From assembly GCA_035294465.1 (NCBI GenBank), contig DATGKW010000121.1, forward strand, positions 1 through 40,098: a stretch of 40,098 nt of DNA, in the 5' to 3' direction. The DNA is from Paraktedonobacter sp035294465. GTDB taxonomy: Bacteria > Chloroflexota > Ktedonobacteria > Ktedonobacterales > Ktedonobacteraceae. Under the pieces are notes generated by a model. That model worked only from the letters and a program-made list of their open reading frames with translations. It did no database searches and was not told where the DNA came from. Shown here piece by piece: positions 1 through 8,321 of this stretch (positions are counted from its first letter, which is position 1; every line of letters begins with the position of its first letter). A program made the position numbers and the translations under genes.

Positions 1-56
1 CGTTCCAGATCAAAACATCCAGAAACGGGCGGGCGTGAAAGGAGAATACCTGAATC

Positions 57-1130
57 ATGCGTTATCGCGTCGCCATCGTCGGCACTGGCGGAATCGCCGG
101 CATACATATCCAGGCCCTCAACGAGATGAAGGACCGCGTAGAGGTGGTCGCGGCTGTTGATATCGACCGTGCTAGAGGAGAAACATACAGCGCTACGCAC
201 GGTATTCCTCGCTTCTATACCGCTATTACCGAGATGCTGGAGACGGAGCAGCCGGACCTTGTGCATATTGCCACCCCGCCGAATGCACACTATCCCCTGA
301 GCATCCAGTGTCTCAAGGCTGGCGCCTGGGTGCTGTGCGAGAAGCCCCTTTGTCTCTCGCTAGCTCAGCTCGATGAGATTGCCGAGCTTGAGCAGCAAAC
401 AGGGAAATATTGCAGCAGCGTGTTCCAGTGGCGTTTTGGGTCGGGCGCTCAGCATCTCAAGAGCCTGATCCGGCAGAACGCCCTGGGGCGTCCGCTGGTG
501 GGCATCTGCCAGACCACCTGGTATCGCGATCAGGCCTACTATGAGGTTCCCTGGCGCGGAAAATGGGCTACGGAAGGAGGCGGACCCACAATGGGTCACG
601 GCATACACGCGCTGGATCTTTTTCTGTGGCTACTTGGAGACTGGAGCGAGGTCAGCGCCATGATAGGCACCCTTGACCGCTCGATTGAGGTTGAAGATGT
701 CTCACTGGCTACAGTGCGCTTCAGCACCGGGGCGTTAGGGAGTATCGTGAATAGCGTCCTTTCGCCACGCCAGGAGACCTATCTCCGCTTTGATTTCCAA
801 CGGGCGACGGTAGAACTCACAGGCTTATATAGTTATTCAAACAAAAACTGGCGATACAGCGCGCTGGAAGATGAAAAGGATATAACGGAACTGGCAAAGT
901 GGCAGGATATACCGCACGACGTTTCAGCTTCTCACACGGCTCAACTGAGGTTCCTGCTGGATAGCATGGATCGGCACGAGCGCCCTCCCGCCAGTACCGT
1001 AGACGTGCGTCCCACCCTGGAGCTGATCACAGCGCTCTACAAGTCCGCTGCAACAGGTTCACTGGTGCGCAAAGGCTCTATCGGCCAGGATGATCCTTTC
1101 TATCGACACGTGGCGGGACGCCTGTCATAA
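57..1130 (+). CDS. Gfo/Idh/MocA-family NAD(P)-dependent oxidoreductase
   Basis: A 357-residue cytosolic protein of the usual length for sugar or inositol dehydrogenase-like enzymes, which oxidise or reduce a hydroxyl of a sugar or sugar acid using NAD(P). Seen: N-terminal Rossmann fold with the GTGGIAGIH dinucleotide loop (residues about 9-17), an acidic residue ending strand 2 (VDID, about 34-37), the family EKP motif (E95-K96-P97), and a GHGIHALD segment (181-187) that matches the catalytic HxxxD region. An AAAGGAG ribosome site lies about 12 bases before the ATG. It is followed closely by an enolase-superfamily gene and a DUF6807 gene on the same strand, which suggests one operon for a modified sugar. 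The substrate cannot be read from sequence. Confidence 0.93.
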   Translation: MRYRVAIVGTGGIAGIHIQALNEMKDRVEVVAAVDIDRARGETYSATHGIPRFYTAITEMLETEQPDLVHIATPPNAHYPLSIQCLKAGAWVLCEKPLCLSLAQLDEIAELEQQTGKYCSSVFQWRFGSGAQHLKSLIRQNALGRPLVGICQTTWYRDQAYYEVPWRGKWATEGGGPTMGHGIHALDLFLWLLGDWSEVSAMIGTLDRSIEVEDVSLATVRFSTGALGSIVNSVLSPRQETYLRFDFQRATVELTGLYSYSNKNWRYSALEDEKDITELAKWQDIPHDVSASHTAQLRFLLDSMDRHERPPASTVDVRPTLELITALYKSAATGSLVRKGSIGQDDPFYRHVAGRLS

Positions 1131-1143
1131 GGATGAAAGAGCG

Positions 1144-2286
1144 ATGAGAACGATTCAGCACATCGACGTTTTTCCCGTCCGCTTACCTGTAATCGACACA
1201 TTCCTCTTCGCTTCAGGCAGTGCAGGCCGCGCCGGAGATGCCGCACCTTTTGTTTTCGTGAAACTGACCGACAGCGAGGGCGAGACGGGTTGGGGTGAAG
1301 GCCGGCCCATGCCACAGTGGGCGTATGAAACGGTGGAGACAGTCACAACCACCATTCGTGCCTACCTGGCACCCGCTATCCTCGGCCTGCCGGTGACTGA
1401 CCGATGGGAATTACACCAGAGAATGCAAAGGGCCATCGGGCGTGGTCCCAGCACGGGTCAGCCGGTTGCCAAAGCTGCGCTCGATATGGCAGTACACGAC
1501 CTCTGCGCGCGAGTCGCAGGATTGCCACTGCGTTGCTTCCTGGGCGGAAGCAACGCACGCAACACCATCAATCTCAGCTATACACTCACCGCACACGAGA
1601 TGGAAACAGCCCGTCAGGAGGTATCCCGCGCCAGGGAAAAGGGATTTCGTCACTTCAACTTTAAGGCAGCGGTGAGTCCAGAAACAGACGTTGCCTTAGC
1701 GCAGGCAGTGCGGCAGGCAGCCGGGTCGGCAGCCTTTATCTGGGCAGATGCTAATCAGGGCTTTCAACTACACGAAGCGCGAACTGTAGCGCGAGGCTTT
1801 GCCGAGGCCGGAGTGAATGTGCTGGAGCAGCCGCTTCCCGCCGATCAGCTTCAGCTTATGCGGCAACTACGTGCTTCGTGTTCCGTGCCACTTGCTGTGG
1901 ATGAAGCCAGCGTCAGCCCGGCTGATTTTTTTCACTACGCTGCCGAGAGCCTGGTAGATTATCTTGTCATCAAGCTCACGCGCAGCGGAGGAATCTGGCC
2001 CACGTTGCAGCAAATAGGCGCGGCTTCCTCTGCCGGCCTACCATTGCTTGTCAGCGGCCTGACCGATAGCTTGCTGACAAAACTCGCGGTCTGCCAGGTG
2101 GCCGCCGCCTTTGGCTACGAGGGGCCGGCGGCGTTGAATGGCAGTCAGTTCGTCGATGAAACAGCGCTCTATCCAGAGAAATCGGTGGTAGAATTTGATG
2201 GCGCGGTCCACCTTGGGGATCAGCCAGGCATTGGCGTTCAACCAGACCAGCAGGCGCTGGAGAAATATCTAATAAAGGATTTGTAA
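1144..2286 (+). CDS. Mandelate racemase/muconate lactonizing-type enzyme (enolase superfamily)
   Basis: A 380-residue enolase-superfamily enzyme. Members abstract a proton alpha to a carboxylate using Mg2+, for example sugar-acid dehydratases, cycloisomerases and dipeptide epimerases. Seen: N-terminal capping domain, then barrel motifs with a lysine at the end of strand 2 (NFK, K174; the first Lys of the usual KxK is Asn here), metal ligands D202 (WADANQG), E228 (LEQPL) and D253 (VDEAS), and K277 (VIKLTRSGG) in the MLE-like position. The frame is open to an ATG at 1090, but that would overlap the previous gene by 41 bases. The ATG at 1144 has a purine-rich AAGGATGAAAGAG site in front and gives the typical family N terminus. 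The MLE-like Lys/Lys pair favours the muconate lactonizing subgroup. The substrate is unknown; the context suggests sugar-acid catabolism. Confidence 0.92.
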   Translation: MRTIQHIDVFPVRLPVIDTFLFASGSAGRAGDAAPFVFVKLTDSEGETGWGEGRPMPQWAYETVETVTTTIRAYLAPAILGLPVTDRWELHQRMQRAIGRGPSTGQPVAKAALDMAVHDLCARVAGLPLRCFLGGSNARNTINLSYTLTAHEMETARQEVSRAREKGFRHFNFKAAVSPETDVALAQAVRQAAGSAAFIWADANQGFQLHEARTVARGFAEAGVNVLEQPLPADQLQLMRQLRASCSVPLAVDEASVSPADFFHYAAESLVDYLVIKLTRSGGIWPTLQQIGAASSAGLPLLVSGLTDSLLTKLAVCQVAAAFGYEGPAALNGSQFVDETALYPEKSVVEFDGAVHLGDQPGIGVQPDQQALEKYLIKDL

Positions 2287-2288
2287 AT

Positions 2289-3194
2289 ATGAACATGACG
2301 CTTACGCACAGACTCCACGATTTTCTTGAGCTTGAGTATCATGGACAAACGTTGTTCCGCTACGTGTACGAACCCGATGTGCCGCCACGCGAGTCTCCCA
2401 GCCCCTATTTCCATCCTCTTAAGACACTGGCGGGCAACGAAGTAACGCTGTTTCGTCCGCATGATCATCTCTGGCATACCGGCCTCTCGATGACCGAAGC
2501 CAATCTCTCAGGAGAAAATTTCTGGGGTGGGGCAACATATGTACGAGAAAAAGGTTACGTCCAGCTTGACAACAACGGGCGCATTCAGCACACTGCCTGG
2601 CAGGAGATAACCTGCTCCGACAATGTCCGCTGTACCGAGCGCCTGCAATGGATTACCCATGCCGGCGAGACGTGGATCGATGAAGAGAGGCAGATCACTG
2701 TCAACGAAATCGACCCGGCTGGCACATATTGGAGCCTGGATCTGGCCTTTCGCCTGAAAAATGTCGCGCAACGCCCCCTGATCTTTGGCTCACCCACAAC
2801 GGCGGGCCGGCCGCTGGCCGGCTATGGCAGCCTGTTCTGGCGCGGGCCGCGCTCCTTCCTTCATGGCCAGATCCTCGCCGCCGGGGAATTGGAAGGGCCT
2901 GAGATCATGGGACAGGCATCACCCTGGCTGGCCTTTATTGGAAAGCACGATGGCAACGGTGAGCAATCGACGCTGCTCTTCATCGACCAACCCGGCAACC
3001 CGCGCTTTCCAAACAAATGGTTTGTGCGCAATGATCCCTACGCATGCGTCAGCTACTCCTTCATGTTCGACGAGACCTATACCCTCCTGCCGAACGAAAC
3101 CTTAGCCCTGGCCTATCGCGTTGTGCTAGGCTGCGGCGCATGGTCGCGCGCCAAAATTGAAGAGTACCTGGGAGCTGAGCACTCCAGGAGCTAA
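2289..3194 (+). CDS. DUF6807 (PmoA-like) family protein
   Basis: A 301-residue protein beginning 2 bases after the preceding stop, so probably translationally coupled. It resembles the DUF6807 family, often labelled 'methane oxygenase PmoA' through an unrelated name match. Members usually sit next to Gfo/Idh/MocA oxidoreductases in sugar-utilisation loci, and that is the arrangement here. Seen: a His-rich motif RPHDHLWHTGLSM (His58, His60, His63) near residue 57, a GEN-FWGG segment, and a long all-beta pattern. There is no signal peptide or membrane segment, so it is probably cytosolic. The beta-sandwich pattern recalls aldose-epimerase-like galactose mutarotase folds, but that is inference. 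No catalytic activity is assigned. Confidence 0.82.
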   Translation: MNMTLTHRLHDFLELEYHGQTLFRYVYEPDVPPRESPSPYFHPLKTLAGNEVTLFRPHDHLWHTGLSMTEANLSGENFWGGATYVREKGYVQLDNNGRIQHTAWQEITCSDNVRCTERLQWITHAGETWIDEERQITVNEIDPAGTYWSLDLAFRLKNVAQRPLIFGSPTTAGRPLAGYGSLFWRGPRSFLHGQILAAGELEGPEIMGQASPWLAFIGKHDGNGEQSTLLFIDQPGNPRFPNKWFVRNDPYACVSYSFMFDETYTLLPNETLALAYRVVLGCGAWSRAKIEEYLGAEHSRS

Positions 3195-3208
3195 AGCAAG
3201 ACATACCT

Positions 3209-3258
3209 GAGTGTTTCTGACGCAAAACGTTGTTCCACTATTTGCGCCAGAAACACTC
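3209..3258. terminator. Bidirectional hairpin between convergent genes
   Basis: An 18-bp inverted repeat (3209-3226 and 3241-3258, arms beginning GAGTGTTTCTG) with one mismatch and a 14-base loop. It lies between the convergent DUF6807 and GH30 genes. It lacks a clear T-tract on either side. Confidence 0.7.
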
Positions 3259-3272
3259 ATATGCTCCTCTAG

Positions 3273-4757
3273 CTACTCCTCCGCACCGTACCCTCGCTCT
3301 GGTGGCACGATTTGATACGTTACCAGAGCGCGTGGGCCTACTGTGGTGCTGAATCCTCCATCTTTAATGACGATGGGCACTTGCGGAGCGGTATCGTTGT
3401 TAGCATCCGTCACATACGGTACAGCTACCGATCCCCAGGCGACACGCAAGCCGCGCAGTGAGAAGCTGACCGGCGTAGCGGTAGTTGCGGTGTTTAAGGC
3501 CACAATCACCAGCGAGCCATCTCTATTACGGAAAGCCGTCACTTCCAGCCCGCTATTGCTGCTGCTAGCGCCGAGGCGAACCGCGCCAGGGCGAATAAAA
3601 CGGCTGTAGTTCACGAAGGCATAGTAGCGTTTCGAGGTCGTCAAGGTATTTGCAGTCTGATCGTAATGAATCAGCCCGCTATTGGTATCCGAAGTATTGA
3701 CACCCCACCAGTGGAGGAAGGCACTCAGATTGGCCGAGGTCAGACCAGTATAGATATTCTGGGCCCAGGTGAAACCGGCGGCCGCGGTGCCATCATCCCA
3801 GGCGGGATCAAACGTGTCAAAATTGGCCCATTCCGTTTGCCAGACGTGCTTGTTACCGGCAGATAGCGGGAACGTAGGTGCTTCGGTATAGCCATGGCTG
3901 GAAATGATGCCCACATAGAACCTGGCCAGCGGATCACTCATGATTGCGCTGGTATAAGCGGGAGCCAGATCCCAGCCCTCCGCATCGCAGCAGACAATGC
4001 GCGTAGATAACCTGTCGGCCTTCAACGTCGGTCCCAGTACTTTAATGAAATCAACCGCCTGTTCTGGATTGATAACCATGCTGGAATAGCTGGTCGTCAG
4101 ATTCGGCTCATTGACAAAGCCAACTCCCGCAATCCTGATACCCTCGCTGGCATAGTCCTTGATATACTGCGCCAGGTAGTTAGCATAGGCTTGCCGCCAA
4201 TCGCCACTGCTGCACGTTGCTCCGGGAACTCCACAGAGTGTGCCGCCATTGGCCTGATCGCCGTTGGTCTTCATAAAGCCTGGCGCACTCCAGGCATCTG
4301 CATAGATCTGGGCACCATAGAATTGAGCCTGCTGTGAGAGCCAGACCTGGCCAGTATCATAACCATCCCATACATACTGTGGAGGCGCGGTCGGACTTCC
4401 AGGGCTGTCAGGCTCTATACTGTTCGCATCCGAGGAGATAATGTTACGTAAGATGGTAAAGCCTGCTCCGGTCACAGGATTGAAGAGCAGATCGATCATT
4501 TGCTGGCGGAGAGCGGGCGGCGCGTTATACATGGAGTTGGCGCGCCCAAACGCCTCCGAAAAGCCAAACCCATCAATGGTTTGATACCTCAGCAGGCCAT
4601 TGATAGTCGCCACAGTTGTATCAGAAGACATGGCGTGCGCGGTGCTTGCAGGAATCAAGCAGCCATAGGCAAGGATCACGAGAAGGCAGACCACTAGAAG
4701 CCGCCACCTCCCTCCGCCGGAAAGAGATTTCACTTCGCTTCTACTACTGTGGAACAT
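3273..4757 (-). CDS. Secreted GH30-family glycoside hydrolase (xylanase/glucanase)
   Basis: A 494-residue secreted enzyme predicted to cleave beta-linked plant or fungal polysaccharide backbones with retention; glucuronoxylan is the best guess from context. Seen: signal peptide with basic N region (RSEVKSLSGGGRWR), a hydrophobic core of about 18 residues and an AHA-type cleavage site near residue 43. A (beta/alpha)8 domain follows with the GH30 opening YQTIDGFGFSEAFG, the acid/base Glu in VGFVNEPN (E217) and the nucleophile Glu in WQTEWANF (E309). The C-terminal 110 residues form the side beta domain typical of GH30. The frame extends upstream to 4814, but the ATG at 4757 is preceded by AGAAAGGAAAACAAGG and starts a standard signal peptide. 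The gene is divergent from the LacI regulator, with an operator in its promoter region. The exact subfamily is uncertain. Confidence 0.9.
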   Translation of the reverse strand: MFHSSRSEVKSLSGGGRWRLLVVCLLVILAYGCLIPASTAHAMSSDTTVATINGLLRYQTIDGFGFSEAFGRANSMYNAPPALRQQMIDLLFNPVTGAGFTILRNIISSDANSIEPDSPGSPTAPPQYVWDGYDTGQVWLSQQAQFYGAQIYADAWSAPGFMKTNGDQANGGTLCGVPGATCSSGDWRQAYANYLAQYIKDYASEGIRIAGVGFVNEPNLTTSYSSMVINPEQAVDFIKVLGPTLKADRLSTRIVCCDAEGWDLAPAYTSAIMSDPLARFYVGIISSHGYTEAPTFPLSAGNKHVWQTEWANFDTFDPAWDDGTAAAGFTWAQNIYTGLTSANLSAFLHWWGVNTSDTNSGLIHYDQTANTLTTSKRYYAFVNYSRFIRPGAVRLGASSSNSGLEVTAFRNRDGSLVIVALNTATTATPVSFSLRGLRVAWGSVAVPYVTDANNDTAPQVPIVIKDGGFSTTVGPRALVTYQIVPPERGYGAEE

Positions 4758-4929
4758 CCTTGTTTTCCTTTCTCTCTGTAAACAAAGCATCAGCTGGAAG
4801 CGCATCGCCTCCACCTGATACGTACACTGGATATCATGTCGTCATAATCTCATCCTGTGTTCCTGCACACTGACTGATTGGTAAGAGAATACCTCCTTTC
4901 CAGTTGATTACAGATCGCATTTGTAGAAA

Positions 4930-4935
4930 ATTATC
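4930..4935 (-). promoter_or_regulatory. Candidate -10 element for the GH30 gene
   Basis: On the minus strand GATAAT follows directly after the GCAAGCGCTTGC palindrome. The operator would therefore occupy the spacer between -35 and -10. No good -35 hexamer was found (the 17-bp position reads AAGTGA). The rest of the 366-base gap (4758-5123) holds an orphan AAAGGAGGT on the minus strand near 4890 with no start codon behind it, and the lacI control signals listed separately. Confidence 0.35.
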
Positions 4936-4939
4936 GTAT

Positions 4940-4951
4940 GCAAGCGCTTGC
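4940..4951. promoter_or_regulatory. LacI-type operator, copy 1
   Basis: The perfect 12-bp palindrome GCAAGCGCTTGC has the central CG and half-site style typical of LacI/GalR operators. It lies in the GH30/lacI intergenic region, overlapping the probable GH30 core promoter. Its centre is 144 bp from the second copy. Confidence 0.75.
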
Positions 4952-5038
4952 TTCACTTTTACAAGGTATAACACGCAAATTTTTGCTTGTCAATCCTCAT
5001 CCGATTTTTCTCCTCACTCAAAGCTCAGGTATCACCAC

Positions 5039-5068
5039 TTGACAGCAACGAAAAAGATATGGTATGTA
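5039..5068 (+). promoter_or_regulatory. Candidate sigma-A promoter of the LacI-type regulator
   Basis: A perfect TTGACA (5039-5044), an 18-bp spacer and a weak TATGTA (5063-5068). Transcription would begin near 5075, just ahead of operator copy 2. That would leave a 50-base leader to the TTG start but only 7 bases to the ATG at 5082. Confidence 0.5.
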
Positions 5069-5080
5069 TTAGGAAAGGAT

Positions 5081-5098
5081 TATGCAAGCGCTTGCATA
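5081..5098. promoter_or_regulatory. LacI-type operator, copy 2
   Basis: The perfect 18-bp palindrome TATGCAAGCGCTTGCATA contains the same 12-bp core as copy 1. It lies just downstream of the candidate promoter and upstream of the TTG start of the LacI-type gene, the expected position for autorepression by roadblock. The second base of the site begins a misleading in-frame ATG. Confidence 0.8.
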
Positions 5099-5123
5099 TC
5101 CAGGACAAACGAGGAGCAACGAC

Positions 5124-6182
5124 TTGAACCGGAAAACAGGCAATAGCAAGGGTGGGCTTGCGCGAGATATCACTATTTTCGACGTCGCCGACGAGGCTGG
5201 CGTGTCTTACTCAACTGTATCACGTGTCGTCAACAATAAAAGCAATGTGCATCCAGAGACGCGCGAGCGTGTCTTGCGCACGATGGCACAGCTTGGCTAC
5301 GTAGGCAATGTTCCCGCTCGCAGCCTGGCTGGAGGATCTTCGCATGTCGTCGGCCTGCTAGTTGACCATCTCAACACCAGCTATATGGGTGAAATCATTC
5401 GCGGGATCGACGAAGTACTGGATGCCAATAACTATAATTTGATGTTGTACACGACACACCGGCGAAAAACGAAAGAGTCGGCCTATGTGACCAAGCTGAC
5501 GCGCAACTTCGCCGATGGATTGCTCCTCATTCTGCCCCGCAACGAAAAGGCGTATCTGGAAACCCTGCACCAGCGCCGGTTCCCGCATGTCCTGGTTGAT
5601 TATCAGGGCTACAATCAACAGGTTCCTTCTGTGATTACGACGAACAGGAAGGGGGCATACGACGCAACAACTTATCTTATCAAAATCGGGCATAGCCGGA
5701 TCGGCTTCATCACCGGCACAATGGAATTTGGGTGCGCGCAAGAGCGTCTGGCCGGCTACAAGGACGCGCTCAAAGATCACAGCCTGCCATTTGATCCAGA
5801 GCTGGTGCGCGAAGGTGATTTCTTACAACCGCAGGGGTACCACTGCGCGCAGCAACTCCTGAGCCTTCCTACTCCGCCCACAGCTCTCTTTGTCTCGAAT
5901 GACGTCATGGCTTTTGGAGCGATGGAGGCAGCACGCGAGCGCGGCCTGCACCTGCCTATGGATCTCTCGATTATCGGCTTCGATGACATTCCACAGGCAG
6001 CGCATGTCCATCCTACTCTCTCTACTGTACGCCAGCCATTGGAAGAGATGGGACGTAGTGCAGCCAGGCTGCTCTTGAAATACATCGCGAATCCTCTGGC
6101 TGAAGTAGAGCGCATTGAGCTGCCGACCGAGCTTATTATCCGCGAGTCATGTCAGGTTCCGCGCACCCCCCCTTCCAGGTAA
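5124..6182 (+). CDS. LacI/GalR-family transcriptional repressor
   Basis: A 352-residue regulator. Seen: N-terminal helix-turn-helix and hinge (ITIFDVADEAGVSYSTVSRVVNN, about residues 12-34), then NVPARSLAGG as hinge helix, and a periplasmic-binding-protein-like effector domain beginning HVVGLLVDHL, with the characteristic IIGFDDIPQAAHVHPTLSTVRQP near the end. An in-frame ATG lies at 5082 inside an operator palindrome. TTG 5124 is preferred because GAGGAG (5111-5116) sits 7 bases before it and because the candidate transcription start would be near 5075. Two matching palindromes flank its control region, so it probably represses itself and the divergent GH30 gene in response to a sugar such as xylo-oligosaccharide. 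The effector is not known. Confidence 0.92.
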   Translation: MNRKTGNSKGGLARDITIFDVADEAGVSYSTVSRVVNNKSNVHPETRERVLRTMAQLGYVGNVPARSLAGGSSHVVGLLVDHLNTSYMGEIIRGIDEVLDANNYNLMLYTTHRRKTKESAYVTKLTRNFADGLLLILPRNEKAYLETLHQRRFPHVLVDYQGYNQQVPSVITTNRKGAYDATTYLIKIGHSRIGFITGTMEFGCAQERLAGYKDALKDHSLPFDPELVREGDFLQPQGYHCAQQLLSLPTPPTALFVSNDVMAFGAMEAARERGLHLPMDLSIIGFDDIPQAAHVHPTLSTVRQPLEEMGRSAARLLLKYIANPLAEVERIELPTELIIRESCQVPRTPPSR

Positions 6183-6302
6183 TGCGAAAGGAGGTGTTTT
6201 GGCGGGCCATTTCGTCCTGGTGGGCAGTTTTGTCCTATTCGTCCTGTCATGTGGTCATTTTGTCATGCATGATGTCCTCGTACTGTGGAAAGGTAATGTA
6301 TC

Positions 6303-8321
6303 GTGGCTGTTCAACTCACCGAGAGGGGACTCTCTATCTCAGGACAGGAGGTTCCGGTCTATTCTGGCGCCATTCACTACTGGCGCCTGGAAAGGGAGCT
6401 GTGGCCTCAAATCCTGGACCGTGTGCAAGAACTAGGGTTTGGCATGATCGAAACCTATATCCCCTGGTCTGTTCATGAGATCGAGCCGGGTTCTTTCGAT
6501 TGGGGAACGATTGATTCCCGCAAAGACGTGGAGGCATTCATGCGTCTGTGCGAGGAACGCGGCATCTGGCTGCTGGTACGTCCAGGACCGCTGATCAACG
6601 CGGAGCTCACGTGGTTTGGTTTCCCGGAATGGGTATTGCTCGATCCAGCAGTGCAGGCACGGACAGCCGTAGGGAGCCTTCACCTCGACGCGGCCTGGGG
6701 ATTGCATCCGCCACATCAGTTCCCCGTGCCATCGTATGCCAGCGAGACCTTTTACGCATATGTCGAACAGTGGTTTGCAGCGGTCTGCCCAATCATCGTG
6801 CGTCACCTCGCCCCCACCGGTTGCATTGTGGGAGTGCAAAGCGACAACGAGACATGCTACCTTTTTCACGACCGCGCCTACGCCACCGACTACAGCGACG
6901 CCTCACTCGCCCTCTATCGGGCCTTTTTAAAGGAGCGCTACTCATCTATCGACGCGCTTAACGCGGCCTATCAGAGTACGTATCATCTCTTTGAAGCCGT
7001 CGAGCCACCGCGCGATTGCCAGGTTCGGCAGCGGGCAGATATGGCCTGGCACGTGGACTGGGTAATGTACAAAGAATACCAGATTCGCTGGAGCATAGCG
7101 CGGATCGCGCGGATGCTGCGCGCGCACGGCATTCAAGGCGTACCGATCTTTCATGATGTCGCCTTCCAGTTCCGCACGCCGCTCGACGTTGCAAACCTGG
7201 AAAGAGAGCCTGATATTGACTGGGTGGGCATGAATCTCTATCGGAACAAGGAAAGCCACCGTGCAACGACCCAGTATATTCGTTACCTGGTTGGCACGAC
7301 GCAATTGCCCTTTGTGCCAGAGTTTGGCAGCGGCATTTGGAGCCATCACGGGCTTACCCCCACGCCCGCTGAGCAAGAATTTATTACGCTGCTGGCACTC
7401 ATGTATGGACTGAAGGCGCTCAATTTCTATATGCTGGTTGAGCGCGAGCGCTGGCAGGGCAGCCCAATTACCAGGCACGGGGCATTCCGGTCTGAATATG
7501 CAGCTTTCTATAAATGTTTGCTTGCGTTCGCACAGCAATATCAGCTGTGGTCGATGCGCCGCTCGCCGGAAGTGCTCGTCCTTTTAAATTTTGATCTGGG
7601 GCGCTACGCAGCACTGGCTTCCACGCTGCACTTTGCCCATGCTGATCTCTATGGCTTTCCCAGAGAACTTTTTACCGTTGATCTTGATCTCGGCTTCCAA
7701 TGGGACGTCGCACGCGAAGCCGATGATCGCCGTTATGACAACTGGCTGGGAACGGTGATCAGCACTCTGGACTCGCGCCATCAAGATTATGATCTTTCCG
7801 ATACCCACATGGACCCGGCGCGCCTGCGCCGTTATCCCCTCGTTTTTGTACCAACAGTTGACTTTATGAGCAAAGACGACCAGGCCAATTTACTTGCATA
7901 TGCTGAACAAGGAGGGCAACTTATTCTCGGCCCTGGAATTCCCTATCTTGATCCTGCCCTGCAACCTTGTGAGGTTTTGAAAAAGTTTATCGAAGCGCCC
8001 GGCAAAACGGAGGTTGGCCTGGGAAGCATCTGGTGGGTAAGCCAGCAAGAGGTACCAGCGACAGTAGATGCACTGGTACAGCCCGGCGAATACCAATGCG
8101 ATGATCCACAGATCCAATTGACCTTACACAAAAATAAAGAGCACAGGTTACTCTTTGTCGCCAATCCTGGCGAGCTCCAACGAGAAACAGTGATACGCTT
8201 CCCAGGCAAACGCCGCTTGAGAAAGGTGTGGAAAGAGGAGTGTAACCGCTCAGGAGAAGGAACTATTGCTTTGCAACTGGAACCCTACACGGTGCAGATC
8301 TGGGAGGTGTTGCATGATTGA
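6303..8321 (+). CDS. GH35/GH42-like beta-galactosidase
   Basis: A 672-residue glycosidase without signal peptide, so probably cytosolic and acting on imported oligosaccharides. Seen: GH35-like N terminus (SGAIHYWRLERELWPQIL, about 21-38; ETYIPWSVHE, about 50-59), RPGPLINAE at 93-101, the acid/base region GVQSDNE (E183) and a probable nucleophile in FVPEFGSG (E340). The C-terminal part includes a GATase-like segment (about 480-560: PLVFVPTVDFMS, GGQLILGPGIP) as in GH42 enzymes, then a beta domain. The start is GTG with GGAAAGG nine bases upstream; the previous gene ends 120 bases earlier. It overlaps the following gene by 8 bases. Assignment to GH35 versus GH42 is uncertain; true GH35 would usually show QxENE rather than QSDNE. 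Confidence 0.85.
   Translation: MAVQLTERGLSISGQEVPVYSGAIHYWRLERELWPQILDRVQELGFGMIETYIPWSVHEIEPGSFDWGTIDSRKDVEAFMRLCEERGIWLLVRPGPLINAELTWFGFPEWVLLDPAVQARTAVGSLHLDAAWGLHPPHQFPVPSYASETFYAYVEQWFAAVCPIIVRHLAPTGCIVGVQSDNETCYLFHDRAYATDYSDASLALYRAFLKERYSSIDALNAAYQSTYHLFEAVEPPRDCQVRQRADMAWHVDWVMYKEYQIRWSIARIARMLRAHGIQGVPIFHDVAFQFRTPLDVANLEREPDIDWVGMNLYRNKESHRATTQYIRYLVGTTQLPFVPEFGSGIWSHHGLTPTPAEQEFITLLALMYGLKALNFYMLVERERWQGSPITRHGAFRSEYAAFYKCLLAFAQQYQLWSMRRSPEVLVLLNFDLGRYAALASTLHFAHADLYGFPRELFTVDLDLGFQWDVAREADDRRYDNWLGTVISTLDSRHQDYDLSDTHMDPARLRRYPLVFVPTVDFMSKDDQANLLAYAEQGGQLILGPGIPYLDPALQPCEVLKKFIEAPGKTEVGLGSIWWVSQQEVPATVDALVQPGEYQCDDPQIQLTLHKNKEHRLLFVANPGELQRETVIRFPGKRRLRKVWKEECNRSGEGTIALQLEPYTVQIWEVLHD

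Noticed and set aside
1090..1143. Upstream in-frame ATG of the enolase-superfamily gene
   Set aside because: It would overlap the previous gene by 41 bases and add an 18-residue tail not expected for the family; ATG 1144 has a ribosome-like site.
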